NCBI GenBank assembly: GCA_001780285.1 | Contig: MFGN01000009.1 | Coordinates: forward strand, 1 to 50,219 | DNA from: Candidatus Falkowbacteria bacterium RIFOXYD12_FULL_34_57 | Lineage (GTDB): Bacteria > Patescibacteriota > Patescibacteriia > Patescibacteriales > UBA12075 | Direction of reading: 5' to 3' | DNA length: 50,219 nt | In this document: piece after piece, positions 1-13,161 of the stretch | Layout: the number at the start of each line of letters is the position of its first letter | Numbering within the stretch: the first letter of the stretch is position 1 | Position numbers and translations under genes: made by a program | The notes under the pieces: model-generated | What the model saw: only the letters and a program-made list of their open reading frames with translations | The model's database searches: none | What the model was told of the DNA's origin: nothing

Positions 1-1
1 G

Positions 2-1240
2 GGAACGAATACAACTTTTATCGCTAATAATTATTATGATCCGACAGATTTTATTCAGGATAATTGTTTGGTTGGAGAATTTGAGGATTACAGCACTTAT
101 TTGACCGGACTTTTTTTGGATGAATATAATAATGTAACCGATAACGGTGAAGACGGAATTGGTTTGTTTGGAATTCCTTTTGATAACGATAATAAGGGTC
201 TATGGGTCCATGAGTGGCCGGATGCTGCTTGTAACCCGGCAGAAACTCCGCCGGATACCTGTAATACTGACGGACTTTATGTGCAGGATTTTCTTTTGGT
301 GGACGGCGAAAATGAATATTGGTCGCAGTTGGTTCTGAATACTGAAATAGGTCAAGTTTTTCCGGTTATGGATGAGATATTGGAATACTGGCATGATAAT
401 TATGGTTATTCGGATTTCGGTCCGCCGATCGGGAGAGAGCATCAAATAACTGATCAGTCTGACAATGATGTTATGGTTCAGGCATTTCAGAAAAACGGTA
501 CCATAAAATATATCGGTACTGATCTTACGACCGAAACAACCAGAGAATATACCGCAGCAGAATTATACGGCCTAGTCGCTTTTTATCCCTTCAACGGCAA
601 TGCGAATGATGAAAGCGGGAATGGTAATCACGGAACAGTTTATGGCGCAACCCTAACAACAGACAGATTTGGAAATACCAATAGCGCTTATAGCTTTGAC
701 GGAGTAAATGACTATATCGAGAAAACTAGTCCGTCTAGCGCCCTTAATATCGGTTCACAGAGCTATACAATATGCGCCTGGATAAAGTTTACCGGAGCCA
801 GCTCTGCGCAAATGATTGTATCCCGCTACGAATGTGGTTGGGATTGTGATGCTGGAAACACCCCAGCGTATTATTGTTTACGCCTAAACAATACCACATG
901 GAATATATTTACAAAATTAAGAGGCGACAATAATATATTTATTGGTGCTTCCGAAAGCACGAACCTCTACGATGGAGAATGGCATCATGTTGGTTTTGTG
1001 CTTAATCGCAGCACATCATCACTGACAGCTTTTGTGGATGGTGGTCTTGGCACTTCCTATTCATCAGAATCACTTGGAAGTATAAACGATCCCGGTTCCC
1101 CGTTTGAGATAGGGCGCACTTTTATTCAAGATTGGGGAGTTCCTACTAATTATTTTTCCGGAAAGATAGATGATGTTCGTGTTTACAACCGCGTTCTTTC
1201 CGGAGATGAAATTCAGGAGCTTGCTGATGACAAGCCCTAA
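2..1240 (+). CDS. Surface/secreted protein with C-terminal LamG/concanavalin A-like domain (5' truncated by window edge)
   Basis: Frame stays open to base 2 (GTNTTFIANNYYDPTDFIQDNC...); C-terminal LVAFYPFNGNANDESGNGNHGTVYGA...FDGVNDYIE...GKIDDVRVYNRVLSGDEIQEL is a LamG-like signature. Confidence 0.85.
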   Translation, partial: GTNTTFIANNYYDPTDFIQDNCLVGEFEDYSTYLTGLFLDEYNNVTDNGEDGIGLFGIPFDNDNKGLWVHEWPDAACNPAETPPDTCNTDGLYVQDFLLVDGENEYWSQLVLNTEIGQVFPVMDEILEYWHDNYGYSDFGPPIGREHQITDQSDNDVMVQAFQKNGTIKYIGTDLTTETTREYTAAELYGLVAFYPFNGNANDESGNGNHGTVYGATLTTDRFGNTNSAYSFDGVNDYIEKTSPSSALNIGSQSYTICAWIKFTGASSAQMIVSRYECGWDCDAGNTPAYYCLRLNNTTWNIFTKLRGDNNIFIGASESTNLYDGEWHHVGFVLNRSTSSLTAFVDGGLGTSYSSESLGSINDPGSPFEIGRTFIQDWGVPTNYFSGKIDDVRVYNRVLSGDEIQELADDKP

Positions 1241-1435
1241 AACCGGAGGATTATTGGAACCATAATGTTCTTATGAATTAATTAATATTGTTTATATGTA
1301 GACAGAGATTTTTCTCTGTTTTTTAATTTTTTAAAAATGATTTACCATTTTATTTTTTTAAAAAATAATATATACTTATTATATACTTAATACTTAATAT
1401 GCCTTGCAGGAAATATCCTTGGGGTACTAAAAAAT

Positions 1436-2488
1436 ATGAATATTGAAGAATTATTAAAAAGGGCTACCGAAAAAAAAGCTTCTGATTTGCACCTGATTGT
1501 GGGACTTAGTCCGGTTTTGCGCATTGACGGCGATTTAACATTTATAGAAAAGGAAAAACAAATTACTAAAAAAGACATGGAACAGATGGCGCTTTCTTTG
1601 TTGAACCCTTTGCAAAAGGAAAAGTTTTTAAAAGAACGAGAATTGGATATCGGGTTAGAGGTGGATGGTTCTAGATATAGGGTTAATTTGCATTTTGAAA
1701 AAGATAATATGGGTCTTGTAGCCAGGGTTATTGAAAATAAAATTCCGACTATTGAAGAATTAGGATTACCTAAAATAGTGTATAAGTTACTGGACTTAAA
1801 ACAAGGACTTATATTGCTTACCGGACCGACAGGCTGCGGTAAATCTACTTCACTTGCCGCTATGATTGAATATATTAACAATAATCGTTTTTCTAACATT
1901 ATTACTTTGGAAGATCCGATTGAATATTTATTTACGCCAAACAACAGTATAATCATGCAACGCCAGTTAGGAAGTGATATATTATCCTTTGCATCCGGGC
2001 TTAAACATGCCTTAAGACAAGATCCCAATGTTATTATGGTGGGAGAGATGAGGGATTTAGAAACCATAGCCACCACCATTACTCTGGCAGAAACCGGACA
2101 TTTAGTTTTAGCTACCCTTCATACCTACAATGCTTCGCAGACTATTGATAGAATAATCGATATTTTTCCGCCGCATCAACAGAATCAGGTTAGGATGCAG
2201 CTCTCTATGACGCTTGCCGGAGTTATTTCCCAGCGTCTTTTAAGTAAAATTGATGGTGGACGAGTGGCGAGTCGTGAGATAATGATTAATACCCCCGCAG
2301 TTTCTAATTTAATTCGGGAAGGTAAAACAACACAACTCAAAACCGTGATTGAGACTAGTTCTAAGGAGGGTATGGTTAGCATTGATCAGGATATAAAGAG
2401 ATTGTTTAAGGAGAAACTAATATCTAAAGAAACAGCGCAGCTCTACATGGACAATCCAGAAATTTTGGACAAGTTCAGAATTATTTAA
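1436..2488 (+). CDS. pilT: Type IV pilus twitching motility ATPase PilT
   Basis: KASDLHL start, Walker A LTGPTGCGKST, Asp/His boxes ITLEDPIEY and GHLVLATLHT. Confidence 0.95.
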   Translation: MNIEELLKRATEKKASDLHLIVGLSPVLRIDGDLTFIEKEKQITKKDMEQMALSLLNPLQKEKFLKERELDIGLEVDGSRYRVNLHFEKDNMGLVARVIENKIPTIEELGLPKIVYKLLDLKQGLILLTGPTGCGKSTSLAAMIEYINNNRFSNIITLEDPIEYLFTPNNSIIMQRQLGSDILSFASGLKHALRQDPNVIMVGEMRDLETIATTITLAETGHLVLATLHTYNASQTIDRIIDIFPPHQQNQVRMQLSMTLAGVISQRLLSKIDGGRVASREIMINTPAVSNLIREGKTTQLKTVIETSSKEGMVSIDQDIKRLFKEKLISKETAQLYMDNPEILDKFRII

Positions 2489-2680
2489 TTAGTAATTCAT
2501 TTATAGCTTTGGGTTTAAAATATTTAAATTACAATTTTTAAAAAAATTAAACAGTAAAAAATTATTTTAAAATTAATAAAAAATAATAAAATTTTGTGAA
2601 TTAAATCATAGTTTAAAAATAGCTTATATTTAATAAAAAAACAATTAATAAATTCTATTTTTTTTTACTTGACTGAGGTG

Positions 2681-2708
2681 TTGACATAAATTTAAAATAC
2701 TGTATAAT
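2681..2708 (+). promoter_or_regulatory. Sigma70-like promoter upstream of rRNA leader
   Basis: TTGACA (2681-2686), 16 nt spacer, TATAAT (2703-2708). Confidence 0.6.
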
Positions 2709-2763
2709 ATAATTACATTTTTAATAATATATATTTATGTATAGACTAACTACTGTTAATATA

Positions 2764-2830
2764 AAAAGCGGTTAAATTATTAAGCTCACTTTGAGTTATT
2801 TCGTTACCGCTTTTCATGGCGGTTTTTTTG
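2764..2830 (+). promoter_or_regulatory. Attenuator-like leader: AAAAGCGGT / ACCGCTTTT stem competing with ACCGC...GCGGT-T7 terminator
   Basis: Mutually exclusive pairings read directly from the sequence; T7 run at 2823-2829. Confidence 0.45.
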
Positions 2831-3000
2831 TACGCAATATATAAGAACTTTAAAAATTAAATACATTAATTATAATAATAGACGAACATTATTATAATTA
2901 AAAAATATAAACTTGAAAAAACAAAGAACGAAAAATATAACAAATTAAATATAAAGCATCTTAAATTTTAGTTTTCATATTTTTATTTTAAAAATAAAAA

Positions 3001-6050
<3,050 letters not shown>

Positions 6051-6144
6051 TTTTTGAATTTTAAAATAAGAAATGTGTTAAAATTTAATACTTTATATTT
6101 GTAAAAAATAAATTATATTTTTAGTTCAACATAAAAGACATCAT

Positions 6145-6265
6145 TGTTTTGGTGGTTCTAGCGGGAGGGGTACACCTGATCCCATCTCGAACTCAGAAGT
6201 TAAGCCTCCTAGCGCCGATGATACTTGGGTTTTAACCCTGGAAAAGTAGGTCGCCGCCAAAACAA
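6145..6265 (+). rRNA. rrf: 5S ribosomal RNA
   Basis: GGTGGTTCTAGCGGGAGGGGTACACCTGATCCCATCTCGAACTCAGAAGTTAAGCC...GTAGGTCGCCGCC; closing helix. Confidence 0.93.
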
Positions 6266-6284
6266 TGGTGTTTTTTTATTTTTT
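6250..6284 (+). terminator. rRNA unit terminator formed by extended 5S closing stem plus T-run
   Basis: CCGCCAAAACAATGGTGTTTTTTTATTTTTT pairs with upstream CATTGTTTTGGTGG. Confidence 0.6.
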
Positions 6285-6441
6285 TAAAAATGACACCGGG
6301 ATTGGTTATTTTGACATATTCAGTGAATATTTACTTTTTAAAGTGTTGGTATTTTATGAGTTGACATTTTTAGTATTTTTTGCTAATATATTGAAATATT
6401 TTAGAACCTTAAAATTTAAATTGAATATTTGGGGGTTTGGA

Positions 6442-6972
6442 ATGCCATTACCGCTAGGACATGCTGTAATTGGAGCAGCTGTTTATTCAGTTTGTGCCAA
6501 TATAAGGAATAATGTTAAAAAAAATAATTGGTTTATTTTAGCTTTATTTATTTTTGTCTTGGCTAATTTGCCAGATATAGATTTTATTTTCGGACTTATG
6601 TATGCTGGTGACGGCAGTATTATGCATCGCGGACCTACGCACAGTATTTATTTTGCGCTCTTATTCGGATATCTAGCCCACTTATTTTCCAAATATTCAA
6701 TTATTATACCAGAAGTAGGATTTATTCCCTGTCTGCTGGTTATTTTATCTCATCCAATACTAGATATTGTGACCGACATACTTGAAAGAGAATGTTTTTC
6801 TTGGAAGTATTTTTTACAATTATTTTATTTTCCCCTAACTAAACCTGGTTATAATATTGGGTTTTGGGATATTATAAACACAATTTTTGAGAAAAGTCTC
6901 GGAGACTATAAAATTATTGTTTTTGGTTTTTTTGTAATTTTTATTGTGATAATTATAAAAAAAATATGTTAA
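6442..6972 (+). CDS. YdjM-like membrane-bound putative metal-dependent hydrolase
   Basis: MPLPLGHAVIGAAVY...LPDIDFIFGL...HRGPTHS...SHPILDIVTD. Start moved from 6265 to ATG 6442 because the longer ORF begins inside the 5S terminator. Confidence 0.75.
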   Translation: MPLPLGHAVIGAAVYSVCANIRNNVKKNNWFILALFIFVLANLPDIDFIFGLMYAGDGSIMHRGPTHSIYFALLFGYLAHLFSKYSIIIPEVGFIPCLLVILSHPILDIVTDILERECFSWKYFLQLFYFPLTKPGYNIGFWDIINTIFEKSLGDYKIIVFGFFVIFIVIIIKKIC

Positions 6973-6993
6973 CCCAGGAAAGGAAGAAGAAAA

Positions 6994-7380
6994 ATGTATC
7001 AAGTTTTTATTGGATTTAAAAAGATTGGAGAATTCAAAAATTTCGGCGAAGCAGTAGCTTTTTTTGTTAAAAAAGGAAAGAAAATTACTGGAGAGCAGGA
7101 ATTAAGAAATTTATACAGCACCGGCACGATAGAATGGGAAGGCCGCACCTCTTTTTATACTAATGGTTTTTTTACCAGTACCAGAGCTTTTGAATTTGAA
7201 CAAATTATCAACCTTGCCCTTATTTTAGATATTACTGATGATAATGGAGAATTAACCGGAAATGTTCCGGAGGTTGGCGATGTAGTTGTAGAAGAAGATT
7301 TTTTTAAGCCTTCTAGATACATGGACAGGGGAGAGTGGAATAAATATTTACAAAAACTCAAAGAAAGACTGGAAAGTTAA
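6994..7380 (+). CDS. Hypothetical protein
   Basis: GGAAAGGAAGAAG upstream of ATG; coupled to the next ORF. Confidence 0.7.
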   Translation: MYQVFIGFKKIGEFKNFGEAVAFFVKKGKKITGEQELRNLYSTGTIEWEGRTSFYTNGFFTSTRAFEFEQIINLALILDITDDNGELTGNVPEVGDVVVEEDFFKPSRYMDRGEWNKYLQKLKERLES

Positions 7381-7381
7381 A

Positions 7382-7801
7382 ATGCCAGAGAAAAAATTTC
7401 CCAGAATACTTGTTTTTGATGAACATTTAGATGACTTTAAAAGAAGAGAACTTTATCTGTATATGGTTTTTGGCCAGGAGACGGGTGATGATAAGTTTTT
7501 ACAAAATGCTGAATTTTTTAATTCTCTTTCAGATTATCAAAAGGTAATTGCTGAATTTAGAGAAAAAAGAAAATGGCCTCAAATTATTATATTTGATGAT
7601 TGTGCAAGACAAGGAAATAACATCGAACTGATAAAAAAATATATTGCAGATTTGAGAAATAGCGGATTTGGAGGTGTAATTATCATAAAAGATGAAAGCC
7701 CCATTGATCATAATTGGTTATTTTTGGGGGCTAATTATGAAATCAGCCCGCAAACCATATCAGATGATGTGAAAAAAATTTTGAAAGATTTGGGATATTA
7801 A
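7382..7801 (+). CDS. Hypothetical protein, possibly receiver-like fold
   Basis: PRILVFDEH...WPQIIIFDDC...GGVIIIKDE resembles CheY-like strand pattern; weak. Confidence 0.6.
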   Translation: MPEKKFPRILVFDEHLDDFKRRELYLYMVFGQETGDDKFLQNAEFFNSLSDYQKVIAEFREKRKWPQIIIFDDCARQGNNIELIKKYIADLRNSGFGGVIIIKDESPIDHNWLFLGANYEISPQTISDDVKKILKDLGY

Positions 7802-7812
7802 TGAAAATAAAC

Positions 7813-7841
7813 AAAACGATTCAAAAATGAATCGTTTTTTT
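7813..7841 (+). terminator. Intrinsic terminator
   Basis: AAAACGATTCA-aaaa-TGAATCGTTTTTT. Confidence 0.8.
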
Positions 7842-7962
7842 ATCAGCAAAAATTTAAATAATGTTTTGATTAAAATTCCTCCCCCTTCCAGGATACTTCC
7901 CTTAAGAAAAGGAGACTTTAATAAATAAAAGTGTTAAAATATTAATATGTTAAGATATTAAT

Positions 7963-8259
7963 ATGAATGTTGTAAATTATTTATTTTATTATTTCATTGT
8001 TATTAATATTGTTTCTGGCTTCTTTTTTGTATTAGATAAGTTTAATTCTGCTTATAATAATAGAAAAAGAATATCGGAATTCAAGCTCCATATTTTAGAA
8101 ACACTGGGAGGGGTTTTTGTTATTTTTTTATTAATACACATTATTCGGCACAAGAATCGCAAAATGGAATATAATTTTATTACGGGGATTATTTTATTGG
8201 TTTGGGTTATTTTGTTATATTATTTGTTTCAGTATTTTGGTTTGAAGATTGAGTTTTAG
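7963..8259 (+). CDS. DUF1294 family membrane protein
   Basis: VINIVSGFFFVLDKFNSAYNNRKRISEFKLHILETLGGVFV...RHKNRKMEY matches DUF1294 pattern (DK...A....RI.E..LH.L...GG....RHK..K). Confidence 0.75.
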   Translation: MNVVNYLFYYFIVINIVSGFFFVLDKFNSAYNNRKRISEFKLHILETLGGVFVIFLLIHIIRHKNRKMEYNFITGIILLVWVILLYYLFQYFGLKIEF

Positions 8260-8480
8260 GGTATATACATTTTTCTCCTACTATTAAAAGTGAAGTATAA
8301 AAATTCCGTGAACGACGAGATTGCCGCGTCGCCGTTGTTTTTCCCAATGATACATAAGGCATGTTAACAGTGCGTTTTAATTGTGGATAACTTTTATTTT
8401 TTTATAAAATTGTATTAATTTTTTATGACAATGGTATATAAAAAAAATAACTAAAATTAAATAAAAAATATAAAAAATAA

Positions 8481-8512
8481 AAAAATTGTCGAAAAATATT
8501 TGACAATTTTTT
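8481..8512 (+). terminator. Intrinsic terminator-like hairpin
   Basis: AAAAATTGTC-gaaaaatatt-TGACAATTTTTT. Confidence 0.5.
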
Positions 8513-8581
8513 GCTTTAAGCATATTATTTATAATATAGTTCATTGATATCTTATAACCATTAAAAAGGAGGCAAAAGGTT

Positions 8582-9751
8582 ATGCGTGGTATTGAGATTA
8601 GTTATTGTAATGTATGTATTAATGCTTTGGTGGGAGCTTATAAACAACTTCTTCAGACTAGCGCCATAGAGGCTTTAGCAAAATCTAATTATGGTAAAAG
8701 TGATACCAGGGGTTTTGATGCAATCGTTGAAAGTATCATAAAAAGAAGATTAAACAATTATGACAATGAGGTGGTTCTGATTACCGAAGAGACAGACCAG
8801 ACTACTTCCCGCACTTGGCCTATTGACCCTGATCCATCTCAGCAGCCGAAAATGTTTTTTTCTGATCCGGTTGATCGTTCTAAATATTTAGAAAAATTGA
8901 TTATGAAAATGACCGAGAATGATGACATTAAACATATTAAAATCGGCGAACTTTTAGGTCGGAAGGATGTAGTGGATATTTGGGAAAGCGTGGTTGATCA
9001 TGAACCGGTTGCTATCACCGGAGCTACCGCAGCTATTACTTATGTAAACCGAGGCCATATTGTTTTTTCTGTGATATTAAATTTTATTACCAGTGAGATT
9101 TTCGTGGCTTGCGATATGGGTGTCAGCAGGATGCCGATCGATGTTCATGAAAAGAAAACAGAAAGATTATTGGAATATATGGTAGCCAGAGGAGAAAAGA
9201 TACATTTTCGGAGCGCTCAGGAAAGTTTTTCCAGTGAAGATGATTATAATCGTTTTGTTACTTTTCTGGGTAAAACTATGTATGCGGAAATTTTTGAAGA
9301 AAGCCGGGTGATTATTGGTGACTATGGTAAATTTTTGCATCACAGAGAACCTGGCGGGCCCTCCCGAATTCTTTATCTTTCTGATCTGCAAAACGGAGAT
9401 ACGCCAATCGGTTTTGTAATCGGTAACGGCGAAAAAATTGGAGAGTGGATACATTGGCTCGCTTTTGTGAAGTTTGCTAGAAATAAGCACGGCAATCCGG
9501 CACTCAGGGCTTATGAAATATCACTCAAGAAGGCTTTATTCAAAGATGAAGTACTGGTTGCCACCCCTCCGGCTTATAGTATTTTTAATTGTCAGGATGA
9601 AAATAGGTGTTATATTGATGTGAGTCGCATGAAAAATCATGATGCTCCAAGCCGTTTTCGATCTATAATTGTAGTTGCTCCCTGTGATAATGAAAGAATT
9701 ACCCCCATAATGGATCGTCACGAATATCGTGATATTGGAAAATGTTTATAA
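8582..9751 (+). CDS. Divergent inositol monophosphatase/FBPase-like protein
   Basis: VVLITEETD followed by FFSDPVDRSKYLE resembles the EE...DPxDxS/T motif pair; AGGAGGC Shine-Dalgarno upstream. Confidence 0.5.
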   Translation: MRGIEISYCNVCINALVGAYKQLLQTSAIEALAKSNYGKSDTRGFDAIVESIIKRRLNNYDNEVVLITEETDQTTSRTWPIDPDPSQQPKMFFSDPVDRSKYLEKLIMKMTENDDIKHIKIGELLGRKDVVDIWESVVDHEPVAITGATAAITYVNRGHIVFSVILNFITSEIFVACDMGVSRMPIDVHEKKTERLLEYMVARGEKIHFRSAQESFSSEDDYNRFVTFLGKTMYAEIFEESRVIIGDYGKFLHHREPGGPSRILYLSDLQNGDTPIGFVIGNGEKIGEWIHWLAFVKFARNKHGNPALRAYEISLKKALFKDEVLVATPPAYSIFNCQDENRCYIDVSRMKNHDAPSRFRSIIVVAPCDNERITPIMDRHEYRDIGKCL

Positions 9752-9822
9752 GATAAATATAATGAATGTTCTCATGAACATTCATTCTTAAAAAAATATT
9801 TATTAATATATAAAGAGTTAAT

Positions 9823-10572
9823 ATGGATGTTTCAATTTTAAAAAAATTAGATCTGGGAGATAAAGAGATAAAAGTTTATTTAGGACTTTTGGAGTATGGA
9901 GCTATTTCAGTGCGAGGATTGGCTGATTTAACCAATCTTAACAGGGGGAGTGTGTATGATATTTTAAAAAAATTACAAGAAGATGGATTGGTAAGTTTTT
10001 ATCATCATGCCACTAAACAAAAATTTACAGCTGAAGATCCGGAAAAACTAGAAACACTACTTATAGAAAAAGAAAAAGAACTGCAAAGCACCAAGCAAAA
10101 AATTCAGAAAATCATCCCTGAATTAAAATCTATACAGGACAAGGGCGGCAATACTCCAACTACTAAGTTTTATGAAGGGAGGCAAGGCATAAAAACAATA
10201 CTTGAAGATATCTTAGATTGTTTAAAAATGTTAAAGACAAAAGAAAAGGAGTATTATGTCTATTCAGCCACCGAGGCAAGTGATGATATAAATAGTGCTT
10301 TTCCTAATTTTACTCAAGAGAGAATAAAAAATAAAATAAAAGTTAAGGTGATTTCTTTAGCTAGGGGCGGTAAAACCAGCGGACTTGATGAGCGAAGATG
10401 GCTGGGGACAGAGAAAAAGTCCGCAACTTTTATTATTATCTATGCTGGAAAATGCGCTTTTATATCTAGAGACGCAAAAGGTGTTCCCGTGGGAGTAATA
10501 ATTGAAAATAAAATGATTTATAATACTCAGAAAATAATATTTGGAGAACTTTGGAGGATGTTAAAAAAATAA
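9823..10572 (+). CDS. TrmB family transcriptional regulator
   Basis: LDLGDKEIKVYLGLLEYGAISVRGLADLTNLNRGSVYDILKKLQEDGLVSF wHTH plus coiled coil and TrmB-like C-terminal domain. Confidence 0.8.
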   Translation: MDVSILKKLDLGDKEIKVYLGLLEYGAISVRGLADLTNLNRGSVYDILKKLQEDGLVSFYHHATKQKFTAEDPEKLETLLIEKEKELQSTKQKIQKIIPELKSIQDKGGNTPTTKFYEGRQGIKTILEDILDCLKMLKTKEKEYYVYSATEASDDINSAFPNFTQERIKNKIKVKVISLARGGKTSGLDERRWLGTEKKSATFIIIYAGKCAFISRDAKGVPVGVIIENKMIYNTQKIIFGELWRMLKK

Positions 10573-10580
10573 TTTACCAC

Positions 10581-10685
10581 TGTCATTTTGAGCGATAATG
10601 AAGAATCCCATGATTTTAGTTATTAACGAGATTCTTCCCTCCAAGGCGGGCACAGCACTGCACTTCGCTTCATTCAGAATGACAA
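10581..10685. repeat. Imperfect palindromic intergenic repeat (GTCATT...AATGAC family)
   Basis: TGTCATTTTGAGCGA...GAATC...GATTC...CCTCCAAGGCGGGCACAGCAC...TCAGAATGACA. Confidence 0.6.
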
Positions 10686-10757
10686 TGTGTTTTTAAAATA
10701 GCTAATTAATTTAATGTTGATATGTTAAAATGCTAGCATGTTAATATGAAAAAATGT

Positions 10758-12578
10758 ATGTGTGGTATTGTGGGATATATTGGAAAAAATAGAGCCTTGC
10801 CAATCCTTTTGGACGGGCTTCGGCGGCTTGAGTATCGAGGATATGATTCTTCCGGGATTGTTATTTGTGATGATATTTTCCATGATTTTAGAGTTGTGGG
10901 TAAAATAAAAGAGTTGGATAAAAAAATTGCCAATATGAGCCTTGGCGGAAATATTGGCATTGCACATACTCGCTGGGCGACGCATGGCGCGCCCACAGAA
11001 AATAATGCTCACCCACATTGCGATTGTACGGGTAATATTCGCGTGGTACATAATGGAATTATTGAAAATCATTCCGCACTTAGAAAACAATTGGAGCGAA
11101 AAGGGCATATTTTTAAATCACAAACAGATACAGAGGTTGTCCCGCATTTATTGGAGGATTTATATAAAGGAAATATAACAGAAACCTTAAAGGATGTGTT
11201 GCGGATTATCAAAGGCACTTATGGCCTAGCTGTACTTTGTGCGCAAGAGCCGGAAAAAATATTAGTAGCACGCAAAGGCAGCCCCCTAGTAATTGGAATT
11301 GGAAAAGATGAAACAATTATTGCTTCCGATGTTTCAGCAATATTGCAATATACAAAAGAAGTTATATACCTGGAAGACGGAGAGATGGCAGAAATTTACG
11401 CTGACCACTTTAAAATTTTTGATTCAGCGGCCAATGAGGTTGATAAAAACATTGAAAGAATAGAATGGGATATTGATGAGGCCACTAAAAAAGGTTTTGA
11501 TCATTTTATGCTTAAAGAGATCTTTGAACAGCCGTCTACTATTACCGATAGTATTCGAGGAAGAGTAGTCATGGATGAGGGGAAGGTAAAATTGGGAGGA
11601 TTAGAGATATGTGTTGATAAATTGCGCGGCATTAAAAGAATAATAATCATAGCTTGCGGTACTGCTTGGCATGCCGGACTTATTGGTGAGTATATGATAG
11701 AGGAATATGCTGGTATTCCGGTGGAAGTGGAATGGGCTAGTGAATTTCGTTATCGCAAGCCGATTCTTGATAAAAAAACAGCAGTTCTTGTGATTAGCCA
11801 ATCAGGTGAAACCGCTGATACCTTGGCAGCTTTAAGGGAGGCGCGAGAAAAAGGAGCGTTAACACTCGGAATTGTTAATACTGTCGGTTCTACTATTGCA
11901 CGCGAGACAGATGCCGGAGTTTATAATCATATAGGTCCGGAGATTTCAGTTGCGTCCACCAAGGCTTTTACATCCCAGGTTTCCATCCTTGCTTTGCTCA
12001 CTGTGCTTTTGGGCAGGCAGCGAGGCATGTCTCTTGTTATGGGTCAGCGGATATTGAAAGAACTGCAGGCCCTACCGGAAAAAATTGAAAATTATCTTTC
12101 TACAAACAATATTAAAGATATAGCACGCAAATATTATCATGTAAATAATTTTGCATTTTTGGGCCGCAAGTATAATCAACCGACAGCCTTGGAAGGTGCT
12201 TTAAAACTAAAAGAGATATCTTATATCCATGCCGAAGGTTTTCCGTCCGGAGAAATGAAACACGGTTCTATTGCTATGATTGAACCTGGTTTCCCGTCTT
12301 TTTTTATCGCTCCCCGCGACAGTGTATATGAGAAAAATGTTAGTAATATAGAAGAAATAAAATCAAGAGGCGGAAATGTGATAGTGATTACCACAGAAGG
12401 AAATAAGGAATTAGAAAAAATTGCAGATGATGTTATTTATATACCAAAGACATTGGAAATGCTTACACCGATTTTAGCCAGCGTTCCCCTGCAGCTTTTT
12501 GCATATTATGTTTCAAGTTTGAAGGGTTTAGATGTTGATAAGCCGAGAAACTTAGCAAAGAGTGTTACGGTGGAATAA
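10758..12578 (+). CDS. glmS: Glutamine--fructose-6-phosphate aminotransferase (isomerizing)
   Basis: MCGIVGYIG N-terminal nucleophile Cys (start placed at ATG 10758), two SIS domains (SQSGETADTLAALR), C-terminal DKPRNLAKSVTVE. Confidence 0.95.
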   Translation: MCGIVGYIGKNRALPILLDGLRRLEYRGYDSSGIVICDDIFHDFRVVGKIKELDKKIANMSLGGNIGIAHTRWATHGAPTENNAHPHCDCTGNIRVVHNGIIENHSALRKQLERKGHIFKSQTDTEVVPHLLEDLYKGNITETLKDVLRIIKGTYGLAVLCAQEPEKILVARKGSPLVIGIGKDETIIASDVSAILQYTKEVIYLEDGEMAEIYADHFKIFDSAANEVDKNIERIEWDIDEATKKGFDHFMLKEIFEQPSTITDSIRGRVVMDEGKVKLGGLEICVDKLRGIKRIIIIACGTAWHAGLIGEYMIEEYAGIPVEVEWASEFRYRKPILDKKTAVLVISQSGETADTLAALREAREKGALTLGIVNTVGSTIARETDAGVYNHIGPEISVASTKAFTSQVSILALLTVLLGRQRGMSLVMGQRILKELQALPEKIENYLSTNNIKDIARKYYHVNNFAFLGRKYNQPTALEGALKLKEISYIHAEGFPSGEMKHGSIAMIEPGFPSFFIAPRDSVYEKNVSNIEEIKSRGGNVIVITTEGNKELEKIADDVIYIPKTLEMLTPILASVPLQLFAYYVSSLKGLDVDKPRNLAKSVTVE

Positions 12579-12604
12579 TTGTATGGATTTAAGATTTAAT
12601 AATA

Positions 12605-12641
12605 AAAACAGGGACTTGTTTGTCCCTGTGATAATATTTTT
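12605..12641 (+). terminator. Intrinsic terminator after glmS
   Basis: CAGGGACttgtttGTCCCTG followed by T-rich run. Confidence 0.6.
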
Positions 12642-12881
12642 TTAAGGAAGTTTATTTAGAATTGTTTCCCAGGCGGCTTCCATTTCCGGTTGATCGCAGT
12701 TTGCCATCTTTTTAAAAGAGAAGAAGACGGCAGTAAACAGGCCGATACAAATGCCGAACATTGGGATGGTAAAAAGATAAGCAGCTCCACTAGATAATCC
12801 CATTATAATCAATGATAGTACCGTTGCTCCCAGTAATAAATACAGCAGGTCTTCGCCCTTTTTTATCATTTTTTGGTTCAT
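12642..12881 (-). CDS. Small membrane protein
   Basis: Two hydrophobic segments; GGAGG upstream on minus strand. Confidence 0.6.
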   Translation of the reverse strand: MNQKMIKKGEDLLYLLLGATVLSLIIMGLSSGAAYLFTIPMFGICIGLFTAVFFSFKKMANCDQPEMEAAWETILNKLP

Positions 12882-12899
12882 TGTTTTTCCTCCAATATA

Positions 12900-13145
12900 T
12901 TATTTATGACCAAACAATCTTGCAAAGTAGTTATAAAATTTTGTTTTAACTCTGAAGGCTTCGTGGGTTTCAATGATTATATTGACACCCAAAACAATAA
13001 TAAATTGTCCCCACATCAGGCAGTGTAGCAAAAGATGCTGCGGATTGGATTGCGCGTAACAAAAAAAACAGATCAGGATTAAACCACTAATTTCATAAAT
13101 CGGGAAAAGCTTGTCTAATAATCCGAATTTAAATTTGTTGCTCAT
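12900..13145 (-). CDS. Small membrane protein
   Basis: Hydrophobic; AAAAAGGAG upstream on minus strand. Confidence 0.6.
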   Translation of the reverse strand: MSNKFKFGLLDKLFPIYEISGLILICFFCYAQSNPQHLLLHCLMWGQFIIVLGVNIIIETHEAFRVKTKFYNYFARLFGHK

Positions 13146-13161
13146 TTTTTCTCCTTTTTGT

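Noticed and set aside
1387-2079. 230 aa minus-strand ORF antisense to pilT
   Set aside because: Fully overlaps an unmistakable pilT; composition is typical of antisense shadow translation
6265-6441. N-terminal 59 aa extension of the YdjM-like ORF
   Set aside because: Begins within the 5S terminator; family N-terminus MPLPLGHAVIG starts at 6442
8300-8335. GAACGACGAGATTGCCGCGTCGCCGTTG as a functional hairpin
   Set aside because: Resembles a truncated dispersed-repeat fragment with no complete partner arm
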